From assembly GCF_000202635.1 (NCBI RefSeq), contig NC_015125.1, positions 3,906,001 to 3,970,000 on the forward strand: a stretch of 64,000 nt of DNA, written 5' to 3'. The notes under the pieces were generated by a model. The model ran no database searches, was not told the DNA's origin, and saw only the letters and a program-made list of their open reading frames with translations. Every line of letters starts with the position of its first letter. The first letter of the stretch is position 1. The position numbers were made by a program, and so were the translations under genes. The DNA is from Microbacterium testaceum StLB037. GTDB lineage: Bacteria > Actinomycetota > Actinomycetes > Actinomycetales > Microbacteriaceae. Positions 42,839-54,960 of the stretch are shown here, piece after piece.

Positions 42839-42954
42839 GGTGATCACTCTCCTTCTCGGGCCTCAACGGTGTCATCCGCCCCGACATTCCAGACTCCGGT
42901 CGAAGTCTCAGGAACGTCGCTGGTGGGCCCGCTCGAAGGCGCTGGCTGCGCGCC

Positions 42955-42960
42955 TAGACT
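42955..42960 (+). promoter_or_regulatory. Putative -10 of ctaA in the sufB/ctaA divergent region
   Basis: TAGACT could start a transcript with about a 120-nt leader before the ctaA ATG at 43088. The sufB TAGAAT box lies further right on the other strand (43009-43004), so the two transcripts would overlap at their 5' ends. Confidence 0.35.
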
Positions 42961-43087
42961 GTCTCTGGTGCCGAACGCGTGAGCGCTGCACCCGGACCCT
43001 TTGATTCTACAGGCAAGACCCGCTCCTGGCACGGCAGCATCGCTGCCCCGACGGCCCCGAGCGGCCCGCTGCCAGGAAGCCCGACGC

Positions 43088-44077
43088 ATGTCCTCCGCCT
43101 CGACCCCGTCCCCGCTCTCACGTCTGCGTGACGTGCTCACGCGCCTGCGCGACCGACTCCCGACCGCTGTCACGCGCCGTACGCGCGTCCTCGCATGGCT
43201 GGTCCTGATCAGCAACGTCGTGATCGTCGGCACGGGCGGCCTCGTCCGTCTGACCGGTTCGGGCATGGGCTGTTCGACCTGGCCCTACTGCACCTCGGAC
43301 TCGCTCGTCCCGACGCAGGAGCTCGGCATCCACGGGGCCATCGAGTTCGGCAACCGCACGCTCACCGGTGTCCTCGTCGTCATCGCGCTCCTGGCCTTCC
43401 TCGCGGTGGTGCGCACCGGCCGACGCGACCTGCGCACGCTCACGCTTGCGAACGGCATCGGCATCATCCTGCAGGCCGTGGTCGGCGGCGTCATCGTGTG
43501 GCTGCACCTTCCCCCCACCCTGGTGGGCATCCACTTCGTCATCTCCGCGGCACTCGTCGCGAACGGCGCCGCGCTCGTCGCCCGCGCCTCCTCTCCCGCC
43601 GGCCCGCGCGTCCTGGCCGTGAGCCGTCCCTTCGCCGTCCTCTCCCATGTCACGAGCGGTTTCGTCGCGCTGACGGTGCTCGTCGGCATCCTGTTGACCG
43701 GCTCCGGTCCCCACGCGGGCGACGACCAGGCCGCGCGTAACGGACTCGACCCCGTCCTCTGGCAGCACATCCACTCCTGGCCGGCCTACGCGACGTTCGC
43801 GCTGACCCTGATCCTCGTCGTCGCGTCGTGGCGCACCCCCGCCGCGCTGCGGCTGCGTCGATGGACGGGACTGCTGCTCGGCATCGAAGTGGTGCAGATC
43901 GCCGTCGGGCTCTGGCAGGCACGGACCGGCCTGCCGATCGTCCTCGTCAACATCCACATGGTGCTCGCCGTGTCGCTCGTGGCCGCGATGACCGCCGTCC
44001 TCATGCACCTGAAGGCCACCGCCTCCGTCGCGGCGTCCGCGGCTCCGCGGGCGGAGACCGCCTCAGCCCGGAGCTGA
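43088..44077 (+). CDS. ctaA: Heme A synthase
   Basis: A 329-residue membrane protein with about eight helices. VGTGGLVRLTGSGMGCSTWP near residues 43-62 carries the first conserved loop, and the Cys pair (GCSTWPYC) is the redox-active pair of the extracellular loop. Conserved heme-ligand histidines are in IHGAIEFGNR, GIHFVIS, LSHVTSG and NIHMVLA. It oxidises heme O to heme A for cytochrome oxidase. The ATG at 43088 follows AGGAAG; longer upstream starts lack support. Confidence 0.92.
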   Translation: MSSASTPSPLSRLRDVLTRLRDRLPTAVTRRTRVLAWLVLISNVVIVGTGGLVRLTGSGMGCSTWPYCTSDSLVPTQELGIHGAIEFGNRTLTGVLVVIALLAFLAVVRTGRRDLRTLTLANGIGIILQAVVGGVIVWLHLPPTLVGIHFVISAALVANGAALVARASSPAGPRVLAVSRPFAVLSHVTSGFVALTVLVGILLTGSGPHAGDDQAARNGLDPVLWQHIHSWPAYATFALTLILVVASWRTPAALRLRRWTGLLLGIEVVQIAVGLWQARTGLPIVLVNIHMVLAVSLVAAMTAVLMHLKATASVAASAAPRAETASARS

Positions 44078-44238
44078 CTGCCCTCCGCGAGACGACCGTT
44101 CCGGATGCCGCGACGTCCGACATCCGCGGCGGACACGCCCCTTATACGCTCATAGGTGATTCATCGGCGACCCCTAGCCGACGCCCTGACGTATGCGACA
44201 CCGTGGAGTGTCCGGTGCACCCCTGCGCCCGGATCCCT

Positions 44239-44252
44239 GGTGCCGCGGCACC
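44239..44252. promoter_or_regulatory. 14-bp perfect palindrome in the leader of the next gene
   Basis: GGTGCCGCGGCACC lies in the 227-bp spacer between ctaA and the small membrane protein gene, about 50 nt before its ATG. A TATACG box lies near 44142. Operator or hairpin cannot be decided. Confidence 0.3.
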
Positions 44253-44304
44253 GGAAACCGCATCCGCGCCTCCCCCGGCCGCGGAACGACAAGGAGTACA
44301 TCTC

Positions 44305-44775
44305 ATGCAGACCCGTCCCCGTCTGGTCACCAACGTCCCGTTCTGGGTCCTCGTGATCGCATCGCTTGCCGCAGTGATCGGCGGACTCGTTCTCGTCCTG
44401 CGTCAGGTCGACGCGATCCAGGCCCTGGTCAACGACCCGAACGCCACGGTCGTCACCGTCTACGTCGCCCAGTCGTGGGTGTCCGTCGGTGCCGCCATCC
44501 TCGCCGCGGGCGCGATCGGCCTCGCCTCGGCACTCGCCGTCGCCACGGTCGTCTCGACCCGCACGAACCCCGACGTCGCGATCGAGACCATCGATTGGAC
44601 CAGCGACGACGAATCGGCCGCCGAGCAGATCCCCGCCTTCGCCACGGCCCCCGCTGCGGCCACGCCCGCCGCGCCGATCGCCGTGGAGGACGCCGACATC
44701 GAGACGCCCTCGACCGCCCCGGCTCCCGCGCAGGCCGCGCCGCAGAAGGACGACACGGACCCCGCCGCGCGCTGA
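44305..44775 (+). CDS. Small membrane protein of unknown function
   Basis: A 156-residue protein with two membrane helices (about residues 11-32 and 55-80). A short extracytoplasmic loop lies between them, and an acidic, Ala/Pro-rich tail follows. AAGGAG precedes the ATG at 44305 by 7 nt. It sits between ctaA and ctaB genes on the plus strand. I do not recognise a functional domain. Confidence 0.7.
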   Translation: MQTRPRLVTNVPFWVLVIASLAAVIGGLVLVLRQVDAIQALVNDPNATVVTVYVAQSWVSVGAAILAAGAIGLASALAVATVVSTRTNPDVAIETIDWTSDDESAAEQIPAFATAPAAATPAAPIAVEDADIETPSTAPAPAQAAPQKDDTDPAAR

Positions 44776-44786
44776 GCGTCGAGACA

Positions 44787-44819
44787 CGAAAGCGCCCGCC
44801 CCGATTCGGGGCGGGCGCT
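44787..44819. terminator. Bidirectional terminator between the membrane protein and ctaB
   Basis: A perfect 14-bp stem (44787-44800 with 44806-44819) with a 5-nt loop. AAA on the left and TTTT on the right let it serve both converging genes. Confidence 0.93.
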
Positions 44820-44828
44820 TTTCCGTTG

Positions 44829-45755
44829 TCAGAACGGCAGCAGCGGGTCGACGGCGATCGCGACGAAGAGCAGCGTCAGGTAGGTGATCGACGCGTGGAA
44901 GACCCGCATCGGGCGGGGCTCACCGCCGCGCACCGCACGCGAGTAGAGGCGGTGCGACTCGTAGATGAACCAACCGCCGAAGACCAGGGCCGAGACGGTG
45001 TACACGAGCCCCATGGATGCCACCGGGATGAGCAGCAGCGAGCAGGCGACGGTGGCCCACGCGTACAGGATGACCTGGAGACCCACCTGCGATCCGCTGC
45101 GGGTCGCGCCGAGCATCGGCACGTCGACCTCGTCGTACTGGTCGGCGTACTTCATCGACAGCGGCCAGTAGTGCGGCGGCGTCCAGAGGAAGACGAGCGC
45201 GAACAGGATGAGCGGCGCCCAGGTGAGCGATCCGGTCACGGCCGACCAGCCGATGAGGACGGGGAAGCACCCGGCGATCCCGCCCCACACGATGTTCTGC
45301 TCGGTGCGGCGCTTGAGGATCATCGTGTAGATGACGACGTAGAAGAAGATCGCCGCGGCCGAGAGCCCCGCAGCGAGCGGGTTCGTGAAGGCCCACAGCC
45401 ACACGGTCGAGAAGACCGCGAGCGTCCACGCGAAGATCAGCGCACCGCGCGGTGAGACCTCGCCGGTGACCAGCGGACGGTTCTCGGTGCGCTGCATGTG
45501 CGCATCGATGTCGCGGTCGAGGTACATGTTGAACGCCGCGGCGGAGCCGGCGCTCAGCGAGCCGCCGATGACGGTCGCGAAGATCAGCCAGAGGTTCGGC
45601 AGACCACCCTGCGCGAGGATCATGACCGGCACCGTCGTGACGAGCAGCAGCTCGAGCACACGAGGCTTGGTCAGGGCGACGTACGCCCGAACGGTTCGTC
45701 CGACGGAGCGGCGATCGGTCGTCGCAATGACGTGCGACGTCGTCGAGATGTCCAT
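44829..45755 (-). CDS. ctaB: Protoheme IX farnesyltransferase (heme O synthase)
   Basis: A 308-residue UbiA-family prenyltransferase with about nine helices. The allylic-diphosphate motif is [15 protein letters not shown] near residues 78-92, and [18 protein letters not shown] is the second conserved loop. It farnesylates heme B to heme O, the substrate of CtaA. It is divergent to tkt, an order common in Actinobacteria. A TAGAAT box (45794-45789, minus strand) lies about 35 nt upstream. Confidence 0.94.
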   Translation of the reverse strand: MDISTTSHVIATTDRRSVGRTVRAYVALTKPRVLELLLVTTVPVMILAQGGLPNLWLIFATVIGGSLSAGSAAAFNMYLDRDIDAHMQRTENRPLVTGEVSPRGALIFAWTLAVFSTVWLWAFTNPLAAGLSAAAIFFYVVIYTMILKRRTEQNIVWGGIAGCFPVLIGWSAVTGSLTWAPLILFALVFLWTPPHYWPLSMKYADQYDEVDVPMLGATRSGSQVGLQVILYAWATVACSLLLIPVASMGLVYTVSALVFGGWFIYESHRLYSRAVRGGEPRPMRVFHASITYLTLLFVAIAVDPLLPF

Positions 45756-45983
45756 CGTCCCCCGGGGTAGCGCGTATGAAACCTCAACGATTCTACGTCA
45801 TGCCCACCACACGACCGGCCGCCTGTCGACCCCCGTCACGGACCGCAACGCACGCGGTCGATCTCGCTATGCTGGCCGTGAACGCGCGCCCCGCGCCGAC
45901 ACCCCACCCCTCTCCCACTCCTACGGTGGTGAGTGCGGCGTCGGAAGTGATCCGGGCGCACAGTATCGAGAAAGGCGACCCTG

Positions 45984-48113
<2,130 letters not shown>

Positions 48114-48130
48114 TCGAGGAGAACAGACAC

Positions 48131-49252
48131 ATGAGCACTCCCACCGAAGACCTGTCCGCCGCGGGCGTCAGCATCTGGCTCGACGACCTCTCCCGCCAGC
48201 GCATCCAGTCCGGCAACCTCGCGGAGCTCATCGAGTCCCGCAACGTCGTCGGCGTGACCACCAACCCGACGATCTTCGCCGGCGCGCTGTCGAAGGGCGA
48301 GGCCTACGAGGGCCAGGTGAAGGAGCTGGCGGCTCAGGATGCCGGCGTCGACGAGGCGATCTTCTCGATCACCACCGACGACGTGCGCGACGCGTGCGAC
48401 ATCTTCCTGCCCGTCTTCGACGCCACGAACGGCGTCGACGGTCGCGTGTCGATCGAGGTCTCCCCCGACCTGGCCCACGACACCGAAGGCACCATCGCCC
48501 AGGCGAAGGACCTCTCGGCTCGCGTCGACCGCAAGAACGTCCTCATCAAGATCCCCGCGACCAAGGCGGGCCTACCGGCCATCACCGAGGTCATCGGCGC
48601 GGGCATCTCGGTGAACGTCACGTTGATCTTCAGCCTCGAGCGGTACGCCGAGGTCATCGACGCCTACCTCACGGGTGTCGAGAAGGCACAGGCCGCCGGC
48701 CACGACATCTCGACGCTCCAGTCGGTCGCGTCCTTCTTCGTGTCGCGCGTCGACACCGAGATCGACAAGCGTCTCGCCGCTCTCGGCACCGACGAGGCCG
48801 CCGCGCTCAAAGGCAAGGCCGGCATCGCCAACGCCCGCCTCGCCTACGAGCTCTACGAGCAGAAGTTCGCCGAGCCCCGTGCCACGGCCCTCCTCGACGC
48901 CGGAGCCACCGTGCAGCGCCCGCTGTGGGCCTCGACGGGGGTCAAGGACCCGGCGCTGCCCGACACGCTCTACGTCACCGAGCTCGTCGCTCCCGGCACC
49001 GTCAACACCATGCCGGAGAAGACGCTCGAGGCGACCTTCGACCACGGCGTCATCACCGGCGACACCGTCACCGGTGCCTACGCCGAGGCGCACGAGGTCT
49101 TCGACCGTCTGGCCGCCGCGGGCGTCGACGTCGCCGACGCGACGCAGACGCTCGAGGACGAGGGCGTCGAGAAGTTCATCGCCTCCTGGCACGAACTGCA
49201 GGACACCGTGAAGACCGCTCTCGACGCCGGAAGCGCCCAGGCCGCACAGTGA
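48131..49252 (+). CDS. tal: Transaldolase
   Basis: A 373-residue transaldolase of the actinobacterial length class. [13 protein letters not shown] near residues 40-52 is the family signature, and the Schiff-base lysine is in [13 protein letters not shown] near residue 143. It exchanges three-carbon units between sugar phosphates. GAGGAG precedes the ATG; its stop overlaps the pgi start (GTGA). Confidence 0.95.
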   Translation: MSTPTEDLSAAGVSIWLDDLSRQRIQSGNLAELIESRNVVGVTTNPTIFAGALSKGEAYEGQVKELAAQDAGVDEAIFSITTDDVRDACDIFLPVFDATNGVDGRVSIEVSPDLAHDTEGTIAQAKDLSARVDRKNVLIKIPATKAGLPAITEVIGAGISVNVTLIFSLERYAEVIDAYLTGVEKAQAAGHDISTLQSVASFFVSRVDTEIDKRLAALGTDEAAALKGKAGIANARLAYELYEQKFAEPRATALLDAGATVQRPLWASTGVKDPALPDTLYVTELVAPGTVNTMPEKTLEATFDHGVITGDTVTGAYAEAHEVFDRLAAAGVDVADATQTLEDEGVEKFIASWHELQDTVKTALDAGSAQAAQ

Positions 49253-50874
49253 CGTTCGAGGTCAAGGTCACCGGCCACGTCAAGTCGGTCGTCGACGCCG
49301 AGCTGCCCGGTCTGGTCGGCTCGCTCGTGGCATCCGGTATCACCGCCGGAGACGCGAGCCTGTGGGGCCCGGCCGCCGAAGACGAGGCGTCTCGTCGGCT
49401 CGGGTGGGTGCAGGCGGTCTCCGTCTCGCGCCCGCTCGTGCCCGAGATCACCGCCCTGCGCGACGAGTTCGTCGCGCAGGGCGTGACCCGCGTCGTGCTC
49501 GCCGGCATGGGCGGTTCCTCGCTCGCCCCCGAGGTCATCGCCCAGTCCGCGGGCGTCCCGCTGGTGATCCTCGACTCCACGGCCCCCGGCCAGGTGCTGG
49601 CCGCGATCGACGGCGACGCCGAAGCCGGCGGGCTCGCCCAGACGCTCCTCGTGGTCTCGAGCAAGTCGGGCTCCACGATCGAGACCGACTCCGCCAAGCG
49701 CGCGTTCGAGGCCGCCTACCGCGACCTCGGCATCGATCCCACCGAGCGCATCATCGTGGTCACCGACCCCGGTTCCCCGCTCGAGCAGGCCGCGCGCGCC
49801 GATGGGTACCGCGTCTTCACCGCCGACCCCACCGTGGGCGGTCGTTACTCGGCACTCACGGCCTTCGGTCTGGTCCCGGCCGGTCTCGCCGGCGTCGACA
49901 TCGACGACCTCCTGAACGAGGCGGATGCCACCCTCCTCGAGGTCGCGATCGACTCCCCCGAGAACCCGGCGCTCGTGCTCGCTGCGGCGATCGCGGGCGG
50001 CGGCGAGCACCGCCGCGACAAGCTCGGACTCGTGATGGACGATGCTCACCTTCCGGGCCTCCCGGACTGGATCGAGCAGCTCATCGCCGAATCCACCGGC
50101 AAGCAGGGAACCGGCATCCTCCCGGTCGTCCTGCTTCCCGTCTCGCCCGAGGTCGAATCCGTCCCCGACGACCTGCAGGTCGCCCGGTTCGTGGACGACG
50201 CCCACAAGCTGCACCTCTTCGAGCACCACCACGGCGAGATCCTCGTCAGCGGGTCCCTCGGCGCGCAGTTCGTGGTCTGGGAGTACGCGACGGCGATCGC
50301 CGGACGAATGCTGGGCATCGACCCGTTCGACCAGCCCGACGTCGAGTCCGCGAAGGTCGCCACGCGCGGGCTTCTGGATGCGCGCCCCGAGCCCACCCCG
50401 CCGGCGTTCGTCGTCGATGGGGTCGAGGTGCGTGTCTCCGACCCCGCTCTGGCCGCCAGTGGAACCGTCGCCGGTGTCCTCGAGGCACTGTGGGCCACGG
50501 TTCCGGCCGACGGCTACGTCAGCATCCAGGCGTACGTGAACCGACTGGACGTTCCCCAACTCCCGGGACTGCGCGAGCTCGTCGCGGCGGACGCGGGACG
50601 CCCCACCACCTTCGGATGGGGTCCGCGGTTCCTGCACTCCACCGGGCAGTTCCACAAGGGAGGCCCGGCGACGGGCGTGTTCCTCCAGATCACCGAACGC
50701 ACCGACGTCGACCTCGAGATCCCCGGTCGCCCGTTCACGTTCGGTCAACTCATCCAGGCGCAGGCCGCGGGAGACGCGAGCGTGCTGGCGGACGGTCACG
50801 GCCGTCCGGTCGTCACGCTGACGCTGACCGACCCGCAGGTCGACGTCCTCTCACTCTTCGAGGCGGCACAGTAG
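49249..50874 (+). CDS. pgi: Glucose-6-phosphate isomerase
   Basis: A 541-residue isomerase. [15 protein letters not shown] near residues 83-97 and [14 protein letters not shown] near 139-152 are the sugar-phosphate-binding SIS motifs; catalytic residues follow in [11 protein letters not shown] and [12 protein letters not shown]. This long GPI form is found in pentose phosphate operons of Actinobacteria. GTG start by overlap with tal. Confidence 0.92.
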   Translation: MTFEVKVTGHVKSVVDAELPGLVGSLVASGITAGDASLWGPAAEDEASRRLGWVQAVSVSRPLVPEITALRDEFVAQGVTRVVLAGMGGSSLAPEVIAQSAGVPLVILDSTAPGQVLAAIDGDAEAGGLAQTLLVVSSKSGSTIETDSAKRAFEAAYRDLGIDPTERIIVVTDPGSPLEQAARADGYRVFTADPTVGGRYSALTAFGLVPAGLAGVDIDDLLNEADATLLEVAIDSPENPALVLAAAIAGGGEHRRDKLGLVMDDAHLPGLPDWIEQLIAESTGKQGTGILPVVLLPVSPEVESVPDDLQVARFVDDAHKLHLFEHHHGEILVSGSLGAQFVVWEYATAIAGRMLGIDPFDQPDVESAKVATRGLLDARPEPTPPAFVVDGVEVRVSDPALAASGTVAGVLEALWATVPADGYVSIQAYVNRLDVPQLPGLRELVAADAGRPTTFGWGPRFLHSTGQFHKGGPATGVFLQITERTDVDLEIPGRPFTFGQLIQAQAAGDASVLADGHGRPVVTLTLTDPQVDVLSLFEAAQ

Positions 50875-50877
50875 AGC

Positions 50878-52428
50878 ATGGTCGTAGAGATCACACCGGG
50901 TCACAACCCCCTGCGCGATCCTGAGGATCGCCGTCTGAGCCGCATCGCCGGCCCCAGCGCCCTCGTCATCTTCGGCGTGACCGGAGACCTGTCTCGCAAG
51001 AAGCTCATGCCGGCGGTCTACGACCTGGCCAATCGCGGTCTGCTGCCCCCGGGCTTCGCGCTCGTGGGCTTCGCGCGCCGCGACTGGGAGGACCAGGACT
51101 TCGCCAAGGTCGTGTACGAGTCGGTCAAGCAGTACGCCCGCACGGAGTTCCGCGAAGAGACGTGGAAAGAGCTCCTCGAGGGCATCCGCTTCGTCCAGGG
51201 AGAGTTCGACGACCCCGCGGCGTTCCAGCGCCTGCGCGAAACAGTCGATCGTCTCGATGTCGAACGCGGCACGATGGGCAACCACGCGTACTACCTGTCC
51301 ATCCCGCCGAAGGCCTTCCCGCTCGTCACGACGCAGCTGAAGGCGTCCGGCCTCGTCGGCGAGACCGCGGACGACACCGCCGGCTGGCGTCGCGTCGTCA
51401 TCGAAAAGCCCTTCGGCCACGACCTCGCGTCCGCGCGCGAGCTCAACGAGGTCGTGGAAAGCGCCTTCCCCGCCGACTCGATCTTCCGCATCGACCACTA
51501 CCTCGGCAAAGAGACGGTGCAGAACATCTTGGCGCTGCGCTTCGCCAACGAGTTGTACGAGCCGATCTGGAACCGCAACTACGTGGACCACGTCCAGATC
51601 ACCATGGCCGAAGACATCGGCGTGGGCGGGCGAGCCGGCTACTACGACGGGATCGGCGCGGCGCGCGACGTCATCCAGAACCACCTCCTGCAGCTTCTCG
51701 CCCTCACGGCGATGGAAGAGCCCATCAGCTTCAACGCCGCGGATCTGCGTGCCGAGAAGGAGAAGGTTCTCGCCGCCGTCCGAGTGCCCGAGAACCTCGC
51801 CGAGGCGACCGCGCGCGGACAGTATGCGGGCGGGTGGCAGGGCGGCGAGCAGGTGCTCGGCTTCCTCGAGGAAGACGGCATGAACCCCGAGTCGGTCACC
51901 GAGACCTACGCGGCGATCAAGCTCGAGATCAACACGCGCCGCTGGTCGGGCGTGCCGTTCTACGTCCGCAGCGGAAAGCGTCTGGGCCGCCGCGTCACCG
52001 AGGTGGCCGTCGTCTTCAAGCGCGCGCCGCAGCAGCTGTTCTCGCAGAGCCAGACGCAGGAGCTGGGACAGAACGCGCTCGTCATCCGCGTGCAGCCCGA
52101 CGAGGGTGTCACGATCCGCTTCGGCTCGAAGGTCCCCGGCGACGGTACGCAGGTCCGCGATGTGACGATGGACTTCGGCTACGGTCACGCGTTCACCGAG
52201 GCGAGCCCCGAGGCCTACGAGCGGCTCATCCTGGACGTGCTGCTCGGCGACCCGCCCCTCTTCCCCCGTCACGAGGAGGTCGAGCTCAGCTGGAAGATCC
52301 TCGACCCGATCGAGGAGTTCTGGGCCGCCGAGGGAGGCCCGCTCGAACAGTACTCGCCCGGATCGTGGGGCCCGGCATCCGCCGACGAGCTCCTCGCCCG
52401 CGACGGCCGCACCTGGAGGCGCCCGTGA
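50878..52428 (+). CDS. zwf: Glucose-6-phosphate dehydrogenase
   Basis: A 516-residue NADP-dependent enzyme. The nucleotide motif IFGVTGDLSRKKLMPA is near residues 31-46 and the active-site signature RIDHYLGKE near 204-212. EKPFG near 175 completes the substrate site. It starts three nt after the pgi stop. It feeds the oxidative pentose phosphate branch and needs OpcA for full activity in related bacteria. Confidence 0.96.
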   Translation: MVVEITPGHNPLRDPEDRRLSRIAGPSALVIFGVTGDLSRKKLMPAVYDLANRGLLPPGFALVGFARRDWEDQDFAKVVYESVKQYARTEFREETWKELLEGIRFVQGEFDDPAAFQRLRETVDRLDVERGTMGNHAYYLSIPPKAFPLVTTQLKASGLVGETADDTAGWRRVVIEKPFGHDLASARELNEVVESAFPADSIFRIDHYLGKETVQNILALRFANELYEPIWNRNYVDHVQITMAEDIGVGGRAGYYDGIGAARDVIQNHLLQLLALTAMEEPISFNAADLRAEKEKVLAAVRVPENLAEATARGQYAGGWQGGEQVLGFLEEDGMNPESVTETYAAIKLEINTRRWSGVPFYVRSGKRLGRRVTEVAVVFKRAPQQLFSQSQTQELGQNALVIRVQPDEGVTIRFGSKVPGDGTQVRDVTMDFGYGHAFTEASPEAYERLILDVLLGDPPLFPRHEEVELSWKILDPIEEFWAAEGGPLEQYSPGSWGPASADELLARDGRTWRRP

Positions 52429-53372
52429 TCATCGACCTGCCCGACACCACCGTCAGCGCGATCTCGAAGAAGCTCGTCAGCGTCCGCGAAGAGGGCGGCG
52501 CCGTCGCCCTCGGTCGCGTGCTGACGCTCATCATCGTCACCCACCACGGTGCCGAGGAGGAGGTCATCGAGGCCGCGAACGATGCCTCGCGAGAGCACCC
52601 CATGCGCGTCATCGCCGTGCTGTTCGGCGACGAGGACGAGGATCCGCGCCTCGACGCGCAGATCCGCGTCGGCGGTGACGCCGGCGCGAGCGAGGTCGTG
52701 GTGCTGCGCGCCCACGGGGCCGCGGGATCGAACGCCGAGAGCCTGGTGACGGGTCTGCTGCTGCCGGACGCGCCGGTCGTCGCCTGGTGGCCCGCCGATG
52801 CGCCCGTGAACCCGTCGAAGTCGGCGATCGGGCGGATCGCTCAACGCCGCATCACCGATGCGTCCTCGCAGGAGGACCCCGCGGCCTGGGTCGCCCGCCT
52901 CGGCGAGCACTACGCCCCGGGTGACACCGACTTCGCGTGGACGCGTCTCACGCGCTGGCGCGAGCAGCTCGCGGCGGTCCTCGACCAGCCGCCCTACGAG
53001 CCGGTGACCGCGATCGAGGTCAAGGGCGCGGCCGACTCCCCGTCGACCGCCCTCCTGGCGGCGTGGCTCGGCCTGAAGCTCGAGGCCCCCGTGGATTACA
53101 CCTACCTCTCGTCCGAGGAGTGGGCCACCGGCATCAAGTCGGTGCGCCTGACCCGGGCGAGCGGTGACACGCTCCTGGAACGTCCGGAGCCCGCGGTCGC
53201 CGTGCTGTCGCAACCGGGTCAGCCCACGCACGACCTCGCGTTCCCCCGACGTACCCTTCGCGAATGCCTCGCCGAAGAGCTGCGTCGTCTTGATCCCGAT
53301 GTGCTCTACGGGCGGGTCATCACCGAGTGCGCGCACCTATTGCGCACCGCCGACGAGCGGAGCGACGCGTGA
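52425..53372 (+). CDS. opcA: Glucose-6-phosphate dehydrogenase assembly protein OpcA
   Basis: A 315-residue OpcA. TLIIVTHHGAEEEVIEAAND near the N-terminus, AWWPADAPVNPSKSAIGRIA in the middle and LTRWREQLAAVLDQPPYEPV match the family. OpcA stabilises and activates the oligomer of Zwf encoded just before. GTG start by overlap (GTGA) with zwf; its own stop overlaps pgl. Confidence 0.93.
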   Translation: MIIDLPDTTVSAISKKLVSVREEGGAVALGRVLTLIIVTHHGAEEEVIEAANDASREHPMRVIAVLFGDEDEDPRLDAQIRVGGDAGASEVVVLRAHGAAGSNAESLVTGLLLPDAPVVAWWPADAPVNPSKSAIGRIAQRRITDASSQEDPAAWVARLGEHYAPGDTDFAWTRLTRWREQLAAVLDQPPYEPVTAIEVKGAADSPSTALLAAWLGLKLEAPVDYTYLSSEEWATGIKSVRLTRASGDTLLERPEPAVAVLSQPGQPTHDLAFPRRTLRECLAEELRRLDPDVLYGRVITECAHLLRTADERSDA

Positions 53373-54160
53373 GTGAGAACGGGGCGTCCAAGCGCGTCAT
53401 CATCAAGCGCGATCCCGAGGCTCTCGCCGACTACGTCGCGACGCGCTTCGTCAATCGCATCGTCAAGCGCGTGGCCGAGGGCAAGCGGATGCACATCTGC
53501 CTGACCGGAGGAACGATGGGCGGTGCCGTGCTTCGCACCGCCGCCCGCGACCCGCGCCTGGCCGAGATCGACTGGTCGCTCGTGCACTTCTGGTTCGGCG
53601 ACGAGCGGTTCGTCCCGCGGGACTCCGACGATCGCAACGAGAAGCAGGCGCGCGAGGCTCTTCTCGACGGCCTCGAGATCCCGTCCGCCAACATCCACGC
53701 CGTGGCGTCCTCCGACGAGGGGCTCGACCTGGATGCCGCCGCCATCGCCTACGCGGACGAGCTCGCGCAGTTCGCACCGTCGGACCGCAGCGAGACCGGC
53801 CCGTGGCCGTCGTTCGACATCTGCTTCCTGGGTGTCGGTCCCGACGCGCACATCGCCTCGCTCTTCCCCGATCGCCCCGAGATCTCGGTGACCGATCGAG
53901 CGACGGTACCCGTGCGCGACTCCCCCAAGCCGCCGAGCGACCGCGTCTCCCTGACACGACCGGTCATCAACTCGTCGAAGCGCGTGTGGATGGTCATCGC
54001 GGGAGCCGACAAGGCCGCTGCCCTCGGACTCGCCCTCGCCGGCGCGAGCTATCAGAGCGTGCCCGCCGCGGGAGCCAAGGGGCGCCGCCGCACGGCGTTC
54101 TTCGTCGACGAGTCGGCCGCCGACCAGGTTCCCCCGCAGCTCATCGACCGCGAGTACTGA
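53369..54160 (+). CDS. pgl: 6-phosphogluconolactonase
   Basis: A 263-residue DevB-type lactonase: LTGGTMGGAVL near residues 36-46, HFWFGDERFVP near 64-74 and GVGPDAHIASLFP near 153-165, with the catalytic His in PDAHIASLF. It hydrolyses 6-phosphogluconolactone made by Zwf. GTG start overlapping the opcA stop. Last gene of the operon, ended by a 24-bp hairpin. Confidence 0.94.
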   Translation: MSENGASKRVIIKRDPEALADYVATRFVNRIVKRVAEGKRMHICLTGGTMGGAVLRTAARDPRLAEIDWSLVHFWFGDERFVPRDSDDRNEKQAREALLDGLEIPSANIHAVASSDEGLDLDAAAIAYADELAQFAPSDRSETGPWPSFDICFLGVGPDAHIASLFPDRPEISVTDRATVPVRDSPKPPSDRVSLTRPVINSSKRVWMVIAGADKAAALGLALAGASYQSVPAAGAKGRRRTAFFVDESAADQVPPQLIDREY

Positions 54161-54174
54161 CCCGAGTCAGGCAT

Positions 54175-54225
54175 GAAGCAGGGAAGAGACCGGATGCCAG
54201 TGGCATCCGGTCTCTTCCCTGCTTC
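54175..54225. terminator. 24-bp perfect hairpin between pgl and rbpA
   Basis: The arms 54175-54198 and 54202-54225 are exact inverse complements with a 3-nt loop, between two converging genes. The inner part is GGATGCC/GGCATCC. It is probably a bidirectional terminator. Confidence 0.92.
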
Positions 54226-54244
54226 CGCGTAGGGCGGGCTGACG

Positions 54245-54598
54245 TTACTGTCCGCGGCGCTCGCGCAGCTGCTGGAGGGCGTCGTCGAGGAGCGAGGCCG
54301 CCTCTTCGTCGGTGCGGCGCTCTTTCACGTACGCGAGGTGCGTCTTGTACGGCTCGGACTTGGCGAGAGCCGGCGGGTTGTTCTTGTCGCGACCGGCGGG
54401 GAGGCCGGAGTGCGGAGAGTCGATCGTCTCGGGGATCTCGTCGTCGGGAATCCCGGCGGCGAAGTAGCGGACCGTCTCGTTGCCGAGGGCGTCCCAGTAC
54501 GACACCGCGACGCGATCGGCGTGGAAGCCGTGGTCCTGCTCGCCCATCGGGCCGGCGCCCACCCGGGAGCCGCGAATCGCGTTGCCGCCAGTAGCCAT
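54245..54598 (-). CDS. rbpA: RNA polymerase-binding protein RbpA
   Basis: A 117-residue RbpA-family protein. AIRGSRVGAGPMGE near the N-terminus, the central core with YFAAGIPDDEIPETID and PHSGLPAGRDKNNPP, and a C-terminal sigma-interaction helix rich in Arg/Glu (VKERRTDEEAASLLDDAL). It binds RNA polymerase and group 1 sigma in Actinobacteria. No Cys-based zinc site is present, as in mycobacterial forms. It ends the uvrA-to-rbpA leftward gene block. Confidence 0.9.
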   Translation of the reverse strand: MATGGNAIRGSRVGAGPMGEQDHGFHADRVAVSYWDALGNETVRYFAAGIPDDEIPETIDSPHSGLPAGRDKNNPPALAKSEPYKTHLAYVKERRTDEEAASLLDDALQQLRERRGQ

Positions 54599-54599
54599 G

Positions 54600-54848
54600 T
54601 CAGATCTCCGCGAACTTGGTCAGCAGACCGAGACCGACGATGGTGACGAACCACACCAACGCGAGCACGATCGTGAATCGGTTGAGGTTGCGCTCCGCCA
54701 GACCCGACGAACCGAGCGCGGAGCTCATGCCGCCGCCGAACATGTCGGACAGGCCACCGCCGCGCCCCTTGTGAAGCAGGATGAGGAGGGTCAGCAGGAG
54801 GCTGGTGACACCCAGGAGCACCTGCAGGACGAACTCGAGAATCTGCAC
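54600..54848 (-). CDS. secG: Preprotein translocase subunit SecG
   Basis: An 82-residue protein with two membrane helices (about residues 6-27 and 59-79) and the conserved loop HKGRGGGLSDMFGGGM followed by SSGLAERNLNRFT. SecG assists SecYE in protein export. The GTG at 54848 gives the usual short N-terminus and follows AAAGG. It lies between tpiA and rbpA, the typical actinobacterial order. Confidence 0.93.
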   Translation of the reverse strand: MQILEFVLQVLLGVTSLLLTLLILLHKGRGGGLSDMFGGGMSSALGSSGLAERNLNRFTIVLALVWFVTIVGLGLLTKFAEI

Positions 54849-54960
54849 TGTCGAAAGCCTTTCACAGCGATCGGTAGACCGCACAAGCGTCAAGTATACG
54901 GGGAGGCGGGGCGGGCACACGGATGCCCGCGACGAAGCGCCGCGGGCATCCGGTTCGGGG

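Noticed and set aside
40421..42982. 853-codon open frame on the plus strand opposite sufD and sufB
   Set aside because: It is antisense to two clear suf genes, and its Asp/Val/Leu/His-rich composition is typical of a reversed GC-rich coding frame.
43001..43087. N-terminal extension of CtaA from a TTG at 43001
   Set aside because: The extension reads as an Arg/Pro/Ala-rich stretch before the conserved protein and has no ribosome site; the ATG at 43088 follows AGGAAG.
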